DNA from: Maritimibacter sp. 55A14
GTDB lineage: Bacteria; Pseudomonadota; Alphaproteobacteria; Rhodobacterales; Rhodobacteraceae
DNA: 57,405 nucleotides
Direction of reading: 5' to 3'
Assembly (NCBI RefSeq): GCF_003122205.1
Contig: NZ_QEYE01000022.1
Coordinates: 1-57,405 of the forward strand
Position 1 is the stretch's first letter, and every line of letters starts with the position of its first letter. Shown in pieces: positions 43,246-51,843 of this stretch. The notes under the pieces were generated by a model. That model worked only from the letters and a program-made list of their open reading frames with translations. It made no database searches and had not been told where the DNA came from. The translations under genes were made by a program, and so were the position numbers.

Positions 43246-44316
43246 GTGTTGGCCGGTTTCAGACTTGGATGGATGACCGCCGTTCTGGCGGCGATGCTCT
43301 GCGTCTTTCCGGAGGCGGGACCGGCGCAGACGGCAGAGACGCTGCGGGTGGCGACGATCCAACGCGCGCCATTCGCGCTGCGGGAAAACGGCGGCTGGAC
43401 CGGGTTCAGCATCGAGCTGTGGAAAGCGCTGGGCAATGCACTGGGCGTGACGACAGAATTCACCGAATTCGAGACCTTCCCCGAGATGCTGGCCGCGGTG
43501 CAGGCTCAGGATGTCGATGCCGCCGTGGCCAATATCTCGATCACCCATTCGCGCGAGCAAGTGCTTGATTTCTCGCAGCCGATCTACGATTCCGGCCTCC
43601 TGATCCTCAAACCGATCAACGACGCGCCCTCGGTGCTGAAGACGGTCCTCAATCCCGACCTGCTGATCTGGCTGGGCAGCGCCTTCCTGTTGCTGATCCT
43701 ATTCGGCAACCTGATCTGGCTGGTGGAGCGGCGCCATCAGAGCTTTGCCGAGGACGGCTATTCCAAGGGGTTCAGCGAGGGGCTCTGGTGGTCGATCAAC
43801 GTCGTGACGAATGCCAGTTTCACGATCTTCACCCCCAGGACCTGGGCCGGACGGATGCTGGCCTATTCGCTGATCGTGATCGGCCTTTTCATCGTCTCGG
43901 CCTTCGTGGCGCAGATCACTACACAGCTGACGGTGGGGCAGTTGCGCAGCCAGGTCGACAGCTACCAGGATTTGCGCAACAAGCGGGTGGGCACCACCGA
44001 AGGATCGACCTCGGCGCGGTTCCTGCAACAGGAAGCCATCGTCCACACGACCTATCCCACAATCGGCGGGATGTTCGCGAAACTGGAATCGGGGGACCTC
44101 GACGCGGTGGTGCATGACGCGCCCATTCTCTCCTACTATGCGCAGACCGCGGAAAACGGCGCCTTCACCACGGTCGGTCGGGTGTTCCAGCCCGAGAAAT
44201 ACGGCATCGCCCTTCCCCAGGGCAGCGCGATGCGCGAGGATATCGACCAGGCACTTCTGCTTCTGCGCGAGAACGGCACATACGAGGCGATCCGCCGGCG
44301 CTGGTTCGGCAACTGA
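43246..44316 (+). CDS. Prokaryotic ionotropic glutamate receptor-like channel
   Basis: A 356-residue protein. A signal peptide (1-27) is followed by the first part of a bacterial solute-binding domain (33-128), a membrane helix (139-160), a pore-loop segment (178-198), a second helix (203-226) and the rest of the binding domain (232-356). This split order is the GluR0-type receptor layout. It starts at GTG 43246 right behind GGAGGGGATC. The pore loop reads NVVTNASFTIFTP where potassium-selective members have TVGYGD, so ion selectivity is unclear. It is divergent from ilvA and just before argG. Confidence 0.78.
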   Translation: MLAGFRLGWMTAVLAAMLCVFPEAGPAQTAETLRVATIQRAPFALRENGGWTGFSIELWKALGNALGVTTEFTEFETFPEMLAAVQAQDVDAAVANISITHSREQVLDFSQPIYDSGLLILKPINDAPSVLKTVLNPDLLIWLGSAFLLLILFGNLIWLVERRHQSFAEDGYSKGFSEGLWWSINVVTNASFTIFTPRTWAGRMLAYSLIVIGLFIVSAFVAQITTQLTVGQLRSQVDSYQDLRNKRVGTTEGSTSARFLQQEAIVHTTYPTIGGMFAKLESGDLDAVVHDAPILSYYAQTAENGAFTTVGRVFQPEKYGIALPQGSAMREDIDQALLLLRENGTYEAIRRRWFGN

Positions 44317-44394
44317 CCGAGGCTTTGTTGCACCGCGCGGGCAAAGGCGCTAATCGCTGTGCGGTGAAATGACCCCAGACAGTCGGAGACGCGC

Positions 44395-45618
44395 ATGTCC
44401 GCCCCCAAGAAAGTCGTGCTGGCCTATTCCGGCGGCCTCGATACCTCGATCATCCTGAAATGGCTCCAGACGGAATATGGCTGCGAGGTCGTGACCTTCA
44501 CCGCCGATCTGGGTCAGGGCGAGGAACTGGAGCCCGCGCGCAAGAAGGCCGAGATGCTGGGCATCAGGCCCGAGAACATCTTCATCGAGGACGTGCGCGA
44601 GGAATTCGTGCGCGATTTTGTCTTCCCGATGTTCCGCGCCAACGCGGTCTATGAGGGGCTCTATCTGCTGGGCACCTCCATCGCGCGCCCGCTGATCTCC
44701 AAGCGACTGGTCGAGATCGCCGCGGAAACCGGCGCCGACGCGGTGGCGCATGGCGCGACCGGCAAGGGCAACGATCAGGTGCGGTTCGAGCTGGCAGCCT
44801 ACGCGCTCAACCCCGATATCAAGGTGATCGCCCCCTGGCGGGAATGGGACCTGACCAGCCGCACCAAGCTTCTGGCCTTCGCCGAACAGAACCAGATCCC
44901 TATCGCCAGGGACAAGCGCGGCGAGGCGCCCTTTTCGGTCGATGCGAACCTGCTGCACACCTCGTCGGAGGGCAAGGTGCTGGAGAACCCGGCCGAGGAC
45001 GCGCCCGATTACGTCTATCAGCGCACCGTCAATCCCGAAGACGCACCCGACGCGCCGCAATTCGTCGAGATCACCTTCGAACGCGGCGATGCCGTGGCAA
45101 TCGACGGCCAGGCCATGACGCCGGCCGAGATCCTGACGCGGCTCAACGAACTGGGCGGCGCGCACGGGATCGGCCGGCTCGACCTGGTGGAGGGCCGCTT
45201 CGTCGGCATGAAGTCGCGCGGCATCTACGAGACGCCGGGCGGTACGATCCTGCTGGAGGCGCATCGCGGGATCGAACAGATCACCCTCGACCGCGGCGCG
45301 GCGCATCTGAAGGACCAACTGATGCCGCAATATGCCGAACTGATCTATAACGGCTTCTGGTTCTCGCCCGAACGCGAAATGCTTCAGGCGCTGATTGACC
45401 GCAGCCAGGACCATGTGACCGGCACGGTGCGCCTGAAACTCTACAAAGGGCTGGCGCGCACCGTGGGGCGTTGGTCGGACCACAGCCTCTATTCGGAGGA
45501 GCATGTAACCTTCGAGGACGACGCCGGCGCTTATGACCAGAAGGACGCGGCCGGGTTCATCAAGCTCAACGCCCTGCGGTTGCGCCTGCTTGCGATGCGC
45601 AACAGAAAGCTCTCGTGA
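44395..45618 (+). CDS. argG: Argininosuccinate synthase
   Basis: A 407-residue ligase starting [20 protein letters not shown], with the ATP-pyrophosphatase loop AYSGGLDTS at 9-17 and the conserved [13 protein letters not shown] and IAPWREW segments. It joins citrulline and aspartate with ATP to form argininosuccinate in arginine synthesis. GGAGACGCGC precedes the ATG. It is monocistronic here, followed by a strong GGAATTCC-type inverted repeat. The opposite strand has a long open frame that is only a codon-composition shadow. Confidence 0.95.
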   Translation: MSAPKKVVLAYSGGLDTSIILKWLQTEYGCEVVTFTADLGQGEELEPARKKAEMLGIRPENIFIEDVREEFVRDFVFPMFRANAVYEGLYLLGTSIARPLISKRLVEIAAETGADAVAHGATGKGNDQVRFELAAYALNPDIKVIAPWREWDLTSRTKLLAFAEQNQIPIARDKRGEAPFSVDANLLHTSSEGKVLENPAEDAPDYVYQRTVNPEDAPDAPQFVEITFERGDAVAIDGQAMTPAEILTRLNELGGAHGIGRLDLVEGRFVGMKSRGIYETPGGTILLEAHRGIEQITLDRGAAHLKDQLMPQYAELIYNGFWFSPEREMLQALIDRSQDHVTGTVRLKLYKGLARTVGRWSDHSLYSEEHVTFEDDAGAYDQKDAAGFIKLNALRLRLLAMRNRKLS

Positions 45619-45631
45619 CGCCACCGGAAGG

Positions 45632-45652
45632 GGAATTCCGGCCCGGAATTCC
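45632..45652. terminator. Perfect inverted repeat after argG
   Basis: GGAATTCCGG and CCGGAATTCC are exact reverse complements around one C, 14 bases after the argG stop. As a hairpin it would use the outer eight pairs with a five-base loop. No T-run follows, so it may be an mRNA-stabilising end or a weak terminator. Confidence 0.35.
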
Positions 45653-45783
45653 TCGGTCTCCGGAGTATTAACAGATTATCATCACTATTCTGCCGAAATG
45701 ATGACAGCGGGCCGGATTATGTCTTTCCGACATCCGCCGGAAGAGAGTGTTTCGAGTGGTTACGAGGTAACGGGCCCAGCATC

Positions 45784-46761
45784 ATGGTTACGCGCACAGT
45801 CACCATCTACGAAGTTCCCAACAGCTATGTCAGCAGTGGGGGCACGGTTGTCGTGCTGAACAGCTACACGCTGAGCTTCGAGGACGATGACGGCTTCCTG
45901 GACGCCACGCAGGGCGCCGACAGCGGCGCGGCGCAGGTTCTCACGTCCGATGCCGGGGCGATCACAGATTACGAGTTCTTCTTCGACGACTCGGTCCGGA
46001 TCGACGGCAGCGCCGAAACGGTCAAGACCTTCCAGCTTACGATCAACGGCACGACGCGGTCCTTCATCATGAACGACACGGGCGACTCGATCCCCGGCGC
46101 CTCGACCGGATCGACCGTGCAGCTCAGCACTTTCAGCAATTACACCGCGGTGGACTACAACGACATTCCCTGTCTCGCGGAAGGTACGCATATCACGACC
46201 GAGGACGGCGAGATTGCGGTGGAGGACCTGCGCGTCGGCTCGATGGTGCGCACGCTCGACAATGGCTACCAGCCGCTGCGCTGGGTGGGCTCGGTTCACC
46301 TGACGCAGCGCCAGCTTCTGGCGCAGCGCAAATTCGCGCCGGTCTGCATTGCGCCGGGCGCGCTGGGTCCGGACCTGCCGCGCCGCGCGCTCGTCGTCTC
46401 GCCGCAGCACCGCATCCTGCTCGACGGATGGGAGATGGAGCTGCATTTTGGCTGTGACGAGGCCCTGGCCCCCGCGCTCAGCCTGATCGGGCGACCCGGC
46501 ATATCCGGCTCCGTCCCGACCGGGGGGATCACCTATTACCACCTGCTCTTCGACCGGCATGAGATCATATTCGCCGAAGGGCTTGCAACCGAGAGCTTCT
46601 ATGTCGGCGACACGATCCGCGCCGGGATGGACGGCGAACAACTCGCCGAGATACTGGAACTTTTCCCGCAGCTCGGGCGCCAGTACGGGCCGCTGTCGGA
46701 AACCGCGCGGATGGTCTTGCGCTCGCAGGAAGTCGGCGCGCTCTACAGCGAATTCCACTGA
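45784..46761 (+). CDS. Hint-domain (Hedgehog/intein-type) protein
   Basis: A 325-residue protein with no visible signal peptide. Residues 1-127 form a beta-rich N-terminal part with many Asp, Ser, Thr and Gly residues. At C130 (IPCLAEGTHITTEDGEIAVEDL) a Hint_2-type module begins, with the TxH-like SPQH209RIL motif and the late FDRHEIIFAEGLATESF block. C130 and H209 are the residues needed for the N-S acyl shift in Hint proteins. The C-terminal asparagine of inteins is absent, so cleavage after a thioester is possible but splicing is not. This family is common in roseobacters; its target is unknown. Confidence 0.8.
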   Translation: MVTRTVTIYEVPNSYVSSGGTVVVLNSYTLSFEDDDGFLDATQGADSGAAQVLTSDAGAITDYEFFFDDSVRIDGSAETVKTFQLTINGTTRSFIMNDTGDSIPGASTGSTVQLSTFSNYTAVDYNDIPCLAEGTHITTEDGEIAVEDLRVGSMVRTLDNGYQPLRWVGSVHLTQRQLLAQRKFAPVCIAPGALGPDLPRRALVVSPQHRILLDGWEMELHFGCDEALAPALSLIGRPGISGSVPTGGITYYHLLFDRHEIIFAEGLATESFYVGDTIRAGMDGEQLAEILELFPQLGRQYGPLSETARMVLRSQEVGALYSEFH

Positions 46762-46961
46762 TCGGGGGCCTCCCGGCGGCCACGTCCTGAAAGCTGAACC
46801 GAAGCGGTCACGATGGCTCTTGCGGGCATTGGGACACTCGGAGACGAGCCGCGGGATGGCGATCCGGCCAGTGGGCGGCGCGGTTAATTTCTGCACATCC
46901 AAGCGGAGCAACAGGTGAACCTTCGCGCAAGGCGTATGTAGAAGATCGAATTGAAACCGCC

Positions 46962-47687
46962 CTAGATCCGGAACGCCGCGAGCCGCTCGTAGAAGGGCAG
47001 CGCCGTCTCCGCCATGCGCGCGGCGGCGCCGGAAAACTCCGGCAACGGGCCTTCGGCCCCGGCGAACCCGGTGGACCGGTGCACGGCGCCGTACCAATGC
47101 GCCGCCCAGACCCCGTCATCGGGATGCCCGCCCGCGGGCCAGGTCAGCATCGCGGGCGTGTAGTCCAGCCCCATCCGGGCGCAGAAGCGCGACAGCGTCC
47201 CGCCCGGATCGTCGCGGATGTCGTGGCTGTCGATCACCAGCGGCGGCGCCCCGGTGGCCTCCGCGAGTTCGTCGAATAATTCCGCCTGCAGCCGGAAGCC
47301 GATCTCGTCGGGATCGGGGTTCTCGCGCTTGGCGGTGAAGCTCGCGACCACCCGCGCGGGATGGCGGATCAGGAAGACATTTGTGCAGTCGCGCATCCAG
47401 CCGCGCGGCACGCCGGGGACCATGTGCTGGGTCATGTGCTTCTGGTAGAAGACCGGCTTGCCGCCCGGCACCGACCCGGTCAGGCGCGCAGCCACGCGCG
47501 CCGGATCGGGATCGCCCGCGGCTATGATCTGCTCGCGCATCGGATGATCCCGCCCGGTCAGCCGCAGATAGGCGGCGTAGAAGGGCTCGTCCCAGACGGC
47601 GGTGTCGCCGCGTGCCGCGAAGGCGTACATCATCGCCGTCGACAGGTTGCGCGGCCCCGACCACATCGCGATGCGCATCAGCCGCAC
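46962..47687 (-). CDS. Sulfotransferase-like P-loop protein
   Basis: A 241-residue protein with the PAPS 5'-phosphosulfate loop-like motif SGPRNLSTAMMYAF near residue 10 and RHPARVVASF matching the 3'-phosphate motif. The core therefore looks like a sulfotransferase, although such proteins are also annotated only as P-loop NTPase-fold. Its start overlaps the end of the class IV aminotransferase gene by ten bases. The two genes are therefore co-translated and may act on the same molecule, with transamination and sulfation inferred. No PAPS-synthesis gene is nearby. Confidence 0.68.
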   Translation of the reverse strand: MRLMRIAMWSGPRNLSTAMMYAFAARGDTAVWDEPFYAAYLRLTGRDHPMREQIIAAGDPDPARVAARLTGSVPGGKPVFYQKHMTQHMVPGVPRGWMRDCTNVFLIRHPARVVASFTAKRENPDPDEIGFRLQAELFDELAEATGAPPLVIDSHDIRDDPGGTLSRFCARMGLDYTPAMLTWPAGGHPDDGVWAAHWYGAVHRSTGFAGAEGPLPEFSGAAARMAETALPFYERLAAFRI

Positions 47688-48586
47688 TCCTGCGCGATCA
47701 GTGACTTGTAGAGCTGCCGTATCCGCGCCGTGACCGGCCCCATCTTGCCGTCGCCTATCGGGCGGCCGTCGATCTCGGCCACCGGGGTCTGCGCGCCGAA
47801 CGTGCCGGTGAGGAATGCCTCATCCGCGCCATAAGTGTCCACCAGCGAGAAATTGCGCTCGAACACCGGGATGTCGTTGGCCCGGCAGAGCGCGATCACC
47901 TTGGCCCGCGTGATGCCGTTCATGCAGTAGTCGCCCGTGCTGGTCCAGACCTCGCCGCCGCGCACGATGAAGAAGTTGCAGGCGTTGGTGGTGTTCACGA
48001 AGCCATGCACGTCGAGCATCAGCGCCTCGTCGGCGCCGGCCTTCTCGGCGGCGATGCAGGCCAGCACGCAATTGAGCTTGGAATGGCTGTTGAGCTTGGG
48101 ATCCTGGGTCATCGGCAGGCCGCGCAGATGGGGCACCGTGGCCAGCCGGACCGGCCGCGGCAGCGAGGGGCGCGAATGTTCCATGATGATGACGCGGGTC
48201 GCGCCGTCGCGCGACAGGCCGGGATGCTGGAAGGGCCGTATCTTGGGCCCTCGCGTGACCATCAGTCGGGCATGGACATCGGTCTCCATCCCGTTGGCGC
48301 GGCGGGTCTCCTCCAGCGCGTCGACCACGCCCTGCGCGTCCAGCCCGATATCGAGATCTATCGCCTTCGCCGCCTCGAAGAGCCGCGCCACATGCTCGTC
48401 CAGAAACGCCCAGCGCCCGTTATAGAGCCTGAGCCCCTCCCACACGCCGTCGCCCAGCATGAAGCCCGAATCGTAGACCGAAACCACCGCCTCGGCCCGC
48501 GGCTTCAGAGCGCCGTTCACATGGATCAGGATATCGGCGTTCCGGGCGTCGTCCTCGGCCTGGTGTGTGGTGATGCGATCTGTCAT
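47678..48586 (-). CDS. Class IV aminotransferase (BCAT / D-amino-acid transaminase-like)
   Basis: A 302-residue PLP enzyme of fold type IV. SVYDSGFMLGDGVWEGLRLYNG matches the N-terminal substrate segment, the PLP lysine is K170 (LNSHSKLNCVLA) and EALMLDVHGFVNTTNACNFF is the conserved exit strand. It starts at ATG 48586 behind GGGAAGGAACC. IlvE-type branched-chain aminotransferases and D-amino-acid transaminases share this fold, so the amino acid is uncertain. The pairing with a sulfotransferase-like gene makes plain leucine/valine synthesis less likely. Confidence 0.8.
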   Translation of the reverse strand: MTDRITTHQAEDDARNADILIHVNGALKPRAEAVVSVYDSGFMLGDGVWEGLRLYNGRWAFLDEHVARLFEAAKAIDLDIGLDAQGVVDALEETRRANGMETDVHARLMVTRGPKIRPFQHPGLSRDGATRVIIMEHSRPSLPRPVRLATVPHLRGLPMTQDPKLNSHSKLNCVLACIAAEKAGADEALMLDVHGFVNTTNACNFFIVRGGEVWTSTGDYCMNGITRAKVIALCRANDIPVFERNFSLVDTYGADEAFLTGTFGAQTPVAEIDGRPIGDGKMGPVTARIRQLYKSLIAQECG

Positions 48587-48741
48587 TCCGGTTCCTTCCC
48601 TTGCGCGCACGATAGGCAGGACGCGCGGCCGCGCCAAGTTGAAACAGGCGGTAAGTCCTGCGTGAGGTCACGGGCTCGTTTGTTGTCCGTGCAATGCGCA
48701 CTAGGTCATGAACCGGGCGACATGAACCGGAGGAAAGACCG

Positions 48742-49410
48742 ATGCCCCGAACCCGACATCTGACCATGTTCAAGACGTCCGCGCTGGTTCTGACAATCAC
48801 ACTTGTCGTCATGCTGCGGGCCGCGCCGGGCGAGGCGCGCAGTCTTGAGACCGCGATCGTCGCGGGTGGCTGCTTCTGGTGCGTGGAGGCCGATTTCGAC
48901 AAAGTCGATGGCGTGGTGGAAACCGTCTCGGGCTTCACCGGCGGCCATGTCGAGAACCCCAGCTACAAGCAGGTGACGCGCGGCGGGACCGGTCATTACG
49001 AGGCGGTGAAGATCACCTATGACGCCGACCGGCTGAGCTATCGCCGGCTGCTCGACCTCTTCTTCCGTTCCATCGACCCGACCGATGCGGGCGGACAGTT
49101 CTGCGACCGGGGGCCGAGCTATCGCACCGCGGTCTTCGCGCAAACCGAGGCGCAGGCGCAGACGGCGCGCGCCGCCAAGGCCGACGCACAGGCTGCGCTC
49201 GGCCGCAAGATCGTCACGCCGGTGCTGGAGGCCGGCGAGTTCTATCCGGCAGAGGACTATCACCAGAACTATTACGCCAGCCAGGAGCGCATCCTGACCC
49301 GCTTCGGCTGGGTCACCAAGGCGCGGGCCTACAAGGGCTACCGCAAGGGCTGCGGGCGGGATGCGCGGGTCGAGGCGCTCTGGGGCGACGCCGCGCCCTT
49401 CGTGCACTGA
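48742..49410 (+). CDS. msrA: Peptide methionine sulfoxide reductase MsrA, exported form
   Basis: A 222-residue MsrA. A hydrophobic stretch at 11-27 followed by AAPGEARS indicates a signal peptide or anchor, so it acts in the periplasm. The catalytic motif GGCFWC is at 42-47 (nucleophile C44), with GGHVENPSYKQV and YHQNYY as substrate-site segments and a late cysteine (RKGCGRD) as the resolving residue. It repairs oxidised methionine. GGAGGAAAG precedes the start. It is followed, four bases after its stop, by the converging GcvT-like gene. Confidence 0.9.
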   Translation: MPRTRHLTMFKTSALVLTITLVVMLRAAPGEARSLETAIVAGGCFWCVEADFDKVDGVVETVSGFTGGHVENPSYKQVTRGGTGHYEAVKITYDADRLSYRRLLDLFFRSIDPTDAGGQFCDRGPSYRTAVFAQTEAQAQTARAAKADAQAALGRKIVTPVLEAGEFYPAEDYHQNYYASQERILTRFGWVTKARAYKGYRKGCGRDARVEALWGDAAPFVH

Positions 49411-49413
49411 GCC

Positions 49414-50733
49414 TCAGACCGCCCAGTCACGGCCACGGGCGCGGGCCCGTTCGCGGGCGCTGGGATTGACCGAGGGGCGGAACGGGACCTCGACCACTTC
49501 GGCCGGGGTGGGGCTGCCAGACTGCTCAGCATAGCGTTCAGGCAGTTCGACCCGCAGCCGCGTTCCGATGGCGCTCAGTTTCCAGGGGACGTAGCCCAGC
49601 GCGATATTCGTATCCAGTTCCGGCGACCACCATGGCGAGGTCACATAGCCCACCCGCGCGCCCGCCTCGTCCTGGATGACCCAGAAATCGGGCGCGTAAT
49701 CGGTGATCGGCCGGCCGGCCAGTTTCATGCCCACCAGTTTCAACTCGAACGGGTAGCGCCCCGCGTCGATCTCGTCGCGCTGCCGTTCCAGTTCGGCCTT
49801 GCCGATATAGTCGGCCGTCTTCTTGCGGGGCACCTGATAGGCCAGGTTCACCTGGAAGGGCGATGTTTCCCAATCCATGTCCTGCCCCCAGGACAGGATG
49901 CCAGCGGCGATGCGGCGATGGTGGGCCGGCGCGATCACCCGCAACCCGTAGCACGCCCCCTGCCCGCGGATAGCGTACCACACGGCCTCGGCGTTGAGCG
50001 TGCTGTCGCGGGTATAGACCTCGTAGCCCTTCTCGCCGGTGAAGCCAGTCTGGCTGACGACGACCGGGGCGCCGCCGATCTCGGCCTCCATCAACCCGTA
50101 ATAGGGGATCTCGCGCACCGCCTCGCCCACCAGATCGGCCACAAGATCCTCCGATACCGGGCCCTGTATCTGCAGCGGCGAGACGTCGATCTCGTCGATC
50201 TCCACATCGTATCCGAGGCCGAGATTGACGCCCTGCAGCCACAGCATCAGGTCGCTGTCGGAAATCGAGAACCAGAACTCGTCGGGCGCCAGGCGCAGCA
50301 GGACCGGATCGTTCAGGATGCCGCCCTTTTCATTGCACAGGATGCAGTACTTCCCGCGCATCGGCGCGATCCGGGTCGCGTCGCGGGTGATGACGCGGTT
50401 GACGAAGGCTTCGGCCTCCGGGCCGCGCACACGGATCTGCCGCTCCACCGCGACATTCCAGAGCGTCACGCGGTTCACCAGTGCATCGTATTCGGCCATC
50501 GAGCCGCCATCCTCGGGCTTCACGTAGCCGCGGGGGTGGTACATGCGGTTGTAGACCGTGGCCCGCCAAGCGCCGGCCTCCACCGACAGATGCCAGAAGG
50601 GCGATTTGCGCACCCTCGTGGACACCAGCATCTGCACCGGGGTCGATCCGGACTGGCGCAGATTGACCGGAACCTTGCGGTCGAACTGCGCGACGACCGG
50701 GATGTTGGGATGGGTTCGCTGGTGGTCGTTCAT
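49414..50733 (-). CDS. Second DmdA/GcvT-like protein
   Basis: A 439-residue protein of the glycine-cleavage T family, with VYNRMYHPRGY at about 78, LWNVAVERQIRVRGPEAEAF, GGILNDPVLLRLAPDEFWFS, EIDVSPLQIQGP, QTGFTGEKGYEVYT and a C-terminal barrel that ends in a basic tail. The pattern parallels the protein at 13563 and DmdA, with an N-terminal extension of about 45 residues. It probably binds tetrahydrofolate and takes a methyl or methylene group from an unknown substrate. GGAGGAAAG precedes ATG 50733; the frame upstream is non-coding. It is not linked to CoA-pathway genes. Confidence 0.75.
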   Translation of the reverse strand: MNDHQRTHPNIPVVAQFDRKVPVNLRQSGSTPVQMLVSTRVRKSPFWHLSVEAGAWRATVYNRMYHPRGYVKPEDGGSMAEYDALVNRVTLWNVAVERQIRVRGPEAEAFVNRVITRDATRIAPMRGKYCILCNEKGGILNDPVLLRLAPDEFWFSISDSDLMLWLQGVNLGLGYDVEIDEIDVSPLQIQGPVSEDLVADLVGEAVREIPYYGLMEAEIGGAPVVVSQTGFTGEKGYEVYTRDSTLNAEAVWYAIRGQGACYGLRVIAPAHHRRIAAGILSWGQDMDWETSPFQVNLAYQVPRKKTADYIGKAELERQRDEIDAGRYPFELKLVGMKLAGRPITDYAPDFWVIQDEAGARVGYVTSPWWSPELDTNIALGYVPWKLSAIGTRLRVELPERYAEQSGSPTPAEVVEVPFRPSVNPSARERARARGRDWAV

Positions 50734-50822
50734 GGCGCTTTCCTCCTGTCCGTTGCAAAACGGAAACACTCCCCAAAGCTGGGGAGTCCCCGCGCGGCAG
50801 ACAAGTCGGGCCGCGCGCCGGG

Positions 50823-51107
50823 TCAGAAAGCGTAGAGGTTGTTGCGGACGATGATACGCAGCGCGATGACAGCCAGCAGCGCGACCAGCGGCGCCAGGTC
50901 GAGCCCGCCCATCGGCGGCAGGAACTGGCGGATGCGCCGGTATGCGGGCTCCAGCAGCCGCTCCAGCCCGTACCAGAGCTGCGCCACGATCGGCTGGCGC
51001 AGATTGAGCACCTGGAAACTGATCAGCCAACTCATGATCACATGCGCGATCACGATGAACCAGACCACATCGAGAACCAGCAGGATGATCTGAAGCAGGG
51101 AGGTCAT
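50823..51107 (-). CDS. YggT-family membrane protein
   Basis: A 94-residue protein with two membrane helices (about 4-25 and 70-88). LVLDVVWFIVIAHVIMSWLI at the start, and EPAYRRIRQFLPPMGGLDLAPLV with the final ALRII, are the YggT/Ycf19 repeat pattern. Function is not firmly known; links to envelope or osmotic homeostasis and cell division have been proposed for this family. The start is ATG 51107. It stands alone, 90 bases before the GcvT-like gene on the same strand. Confidence 0.85.
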   Translation of the reverse strand: MTSLLQIILLVLDVVWFIVIAHVIMSWLISFQVLNLRQPIVAQLWYGLERLLEPAYRRIRQFLPPMGGLDLAPLVALLAVIALRIIVRNNLYAF

Positions 51108-51248
51108 GGGCCGCTCTTTCCTTGGGAAAATCCGATCCGACCACAGGTAAATCGGCTTCACGGCGGTTGCAAGCGCCCGCTTTCCGCAGCGTCCGGCTTG
51201 ACGCCGCCGCACAGCCCGCCAGACCTTCGCGGAAAAGGAGGTCCCGCG

Positions 51249-51779
51249 ATGTACCCGATCGTGCGCATGGTCAAGGAACTGGCCGTTCAATCCCGCAAGC
51301 CCCGCCTGCCCTTCCTGGGCACCCATGTCTCGCACCATATCTGCTGGCCCTGGGATCTGGATATCTGGCTGGAACTCAACAACGGGCGGTCGCTGACGCT
51401 CTACGACCTGGGGCGCATCCCGCTCGGCCTGCGCGTCGGGCTGGTGCCGGTGATGCGGCGCAACCGCTGGGCCCTGACGATGGCGGGCGTCTCGGTACGA
51501 TGGCGGCGGCGGACGCGGGTCTTCGACAAGGTCGAGATCCACAGCCGCTGCGTGGGCTGGGATGACCGGTTCTTGTATATCGAACAATCCATGTGGCACC
51601 GCGGACAGGCCAATTCGGCGGCACTCTACCGCGCCGCCGTGACCGACAGGAACGGCCTGCTGCCCACGGCGAAGGTGCTGGCGGCGATGGGGGCGGAGGC
51701 GGCTTCACCCGAATTGCCGGCCCATGTGCGGGCCTGGATCGAGGCCGACGCGACCCGGCCCTGGCCGCCGGAGACCTGA
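51249..51779 (+). CDS. Acyl-CoA thioesterase-like hot-dog protein
   Basis: A 176-residue protein with the hot-dog-fold pattern of 4HBT-type thioesterases: GTHVSHHICWPWDLDIWLELNNG, LYDLGRIPLGLRVGL and VEIHSRCVGWDDRFLYIEQS. The catalytic acid is expected in the WDLD region by analogy. It likely hydrolyses acyl-CoA or 4-hydroxybenzoyl-CoA-like thioesters, but the substrate is not known. GGAGGTCCCGCG precedes ATG 51249. It is divergent from yggT and 64 bases before the MFS transporter. Confidence 0.75.
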   Translation: MYPIVRMVKELAVQSRKPRLPFLGTHVSHHICWPWDLDIWLELNNGRSLTLYDLGRIPLGLRVGLVPVMRRNRWALTMAGVSVRWRRRTRVFDKVEIHSRCVGWDDRFLYIEQSMWHRGQANSAALYRAAVTDRNGLLPTAKVLAAMGAEAASPELPAHVRAWIEADATRPWPPET

Positions 51780-51843
51780 CATTTCGCTTGCCAGCCCGCT
51801 CCCGCCCCGGTCTTATCGCCGCAAAACGGGCAGGAGGCATGGC

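Noticed and set aside
44350-45624. A 424-codon leftward open frame opposite argG
   Set aside because: Antisense shadow of an unmistakable argininosuccinate synthase; no independent start signal or motif.
45784-46761. Intein or splicing element
   Set aside because: Hint residues are present but there is no C-terminal splice junction and no C-extein.
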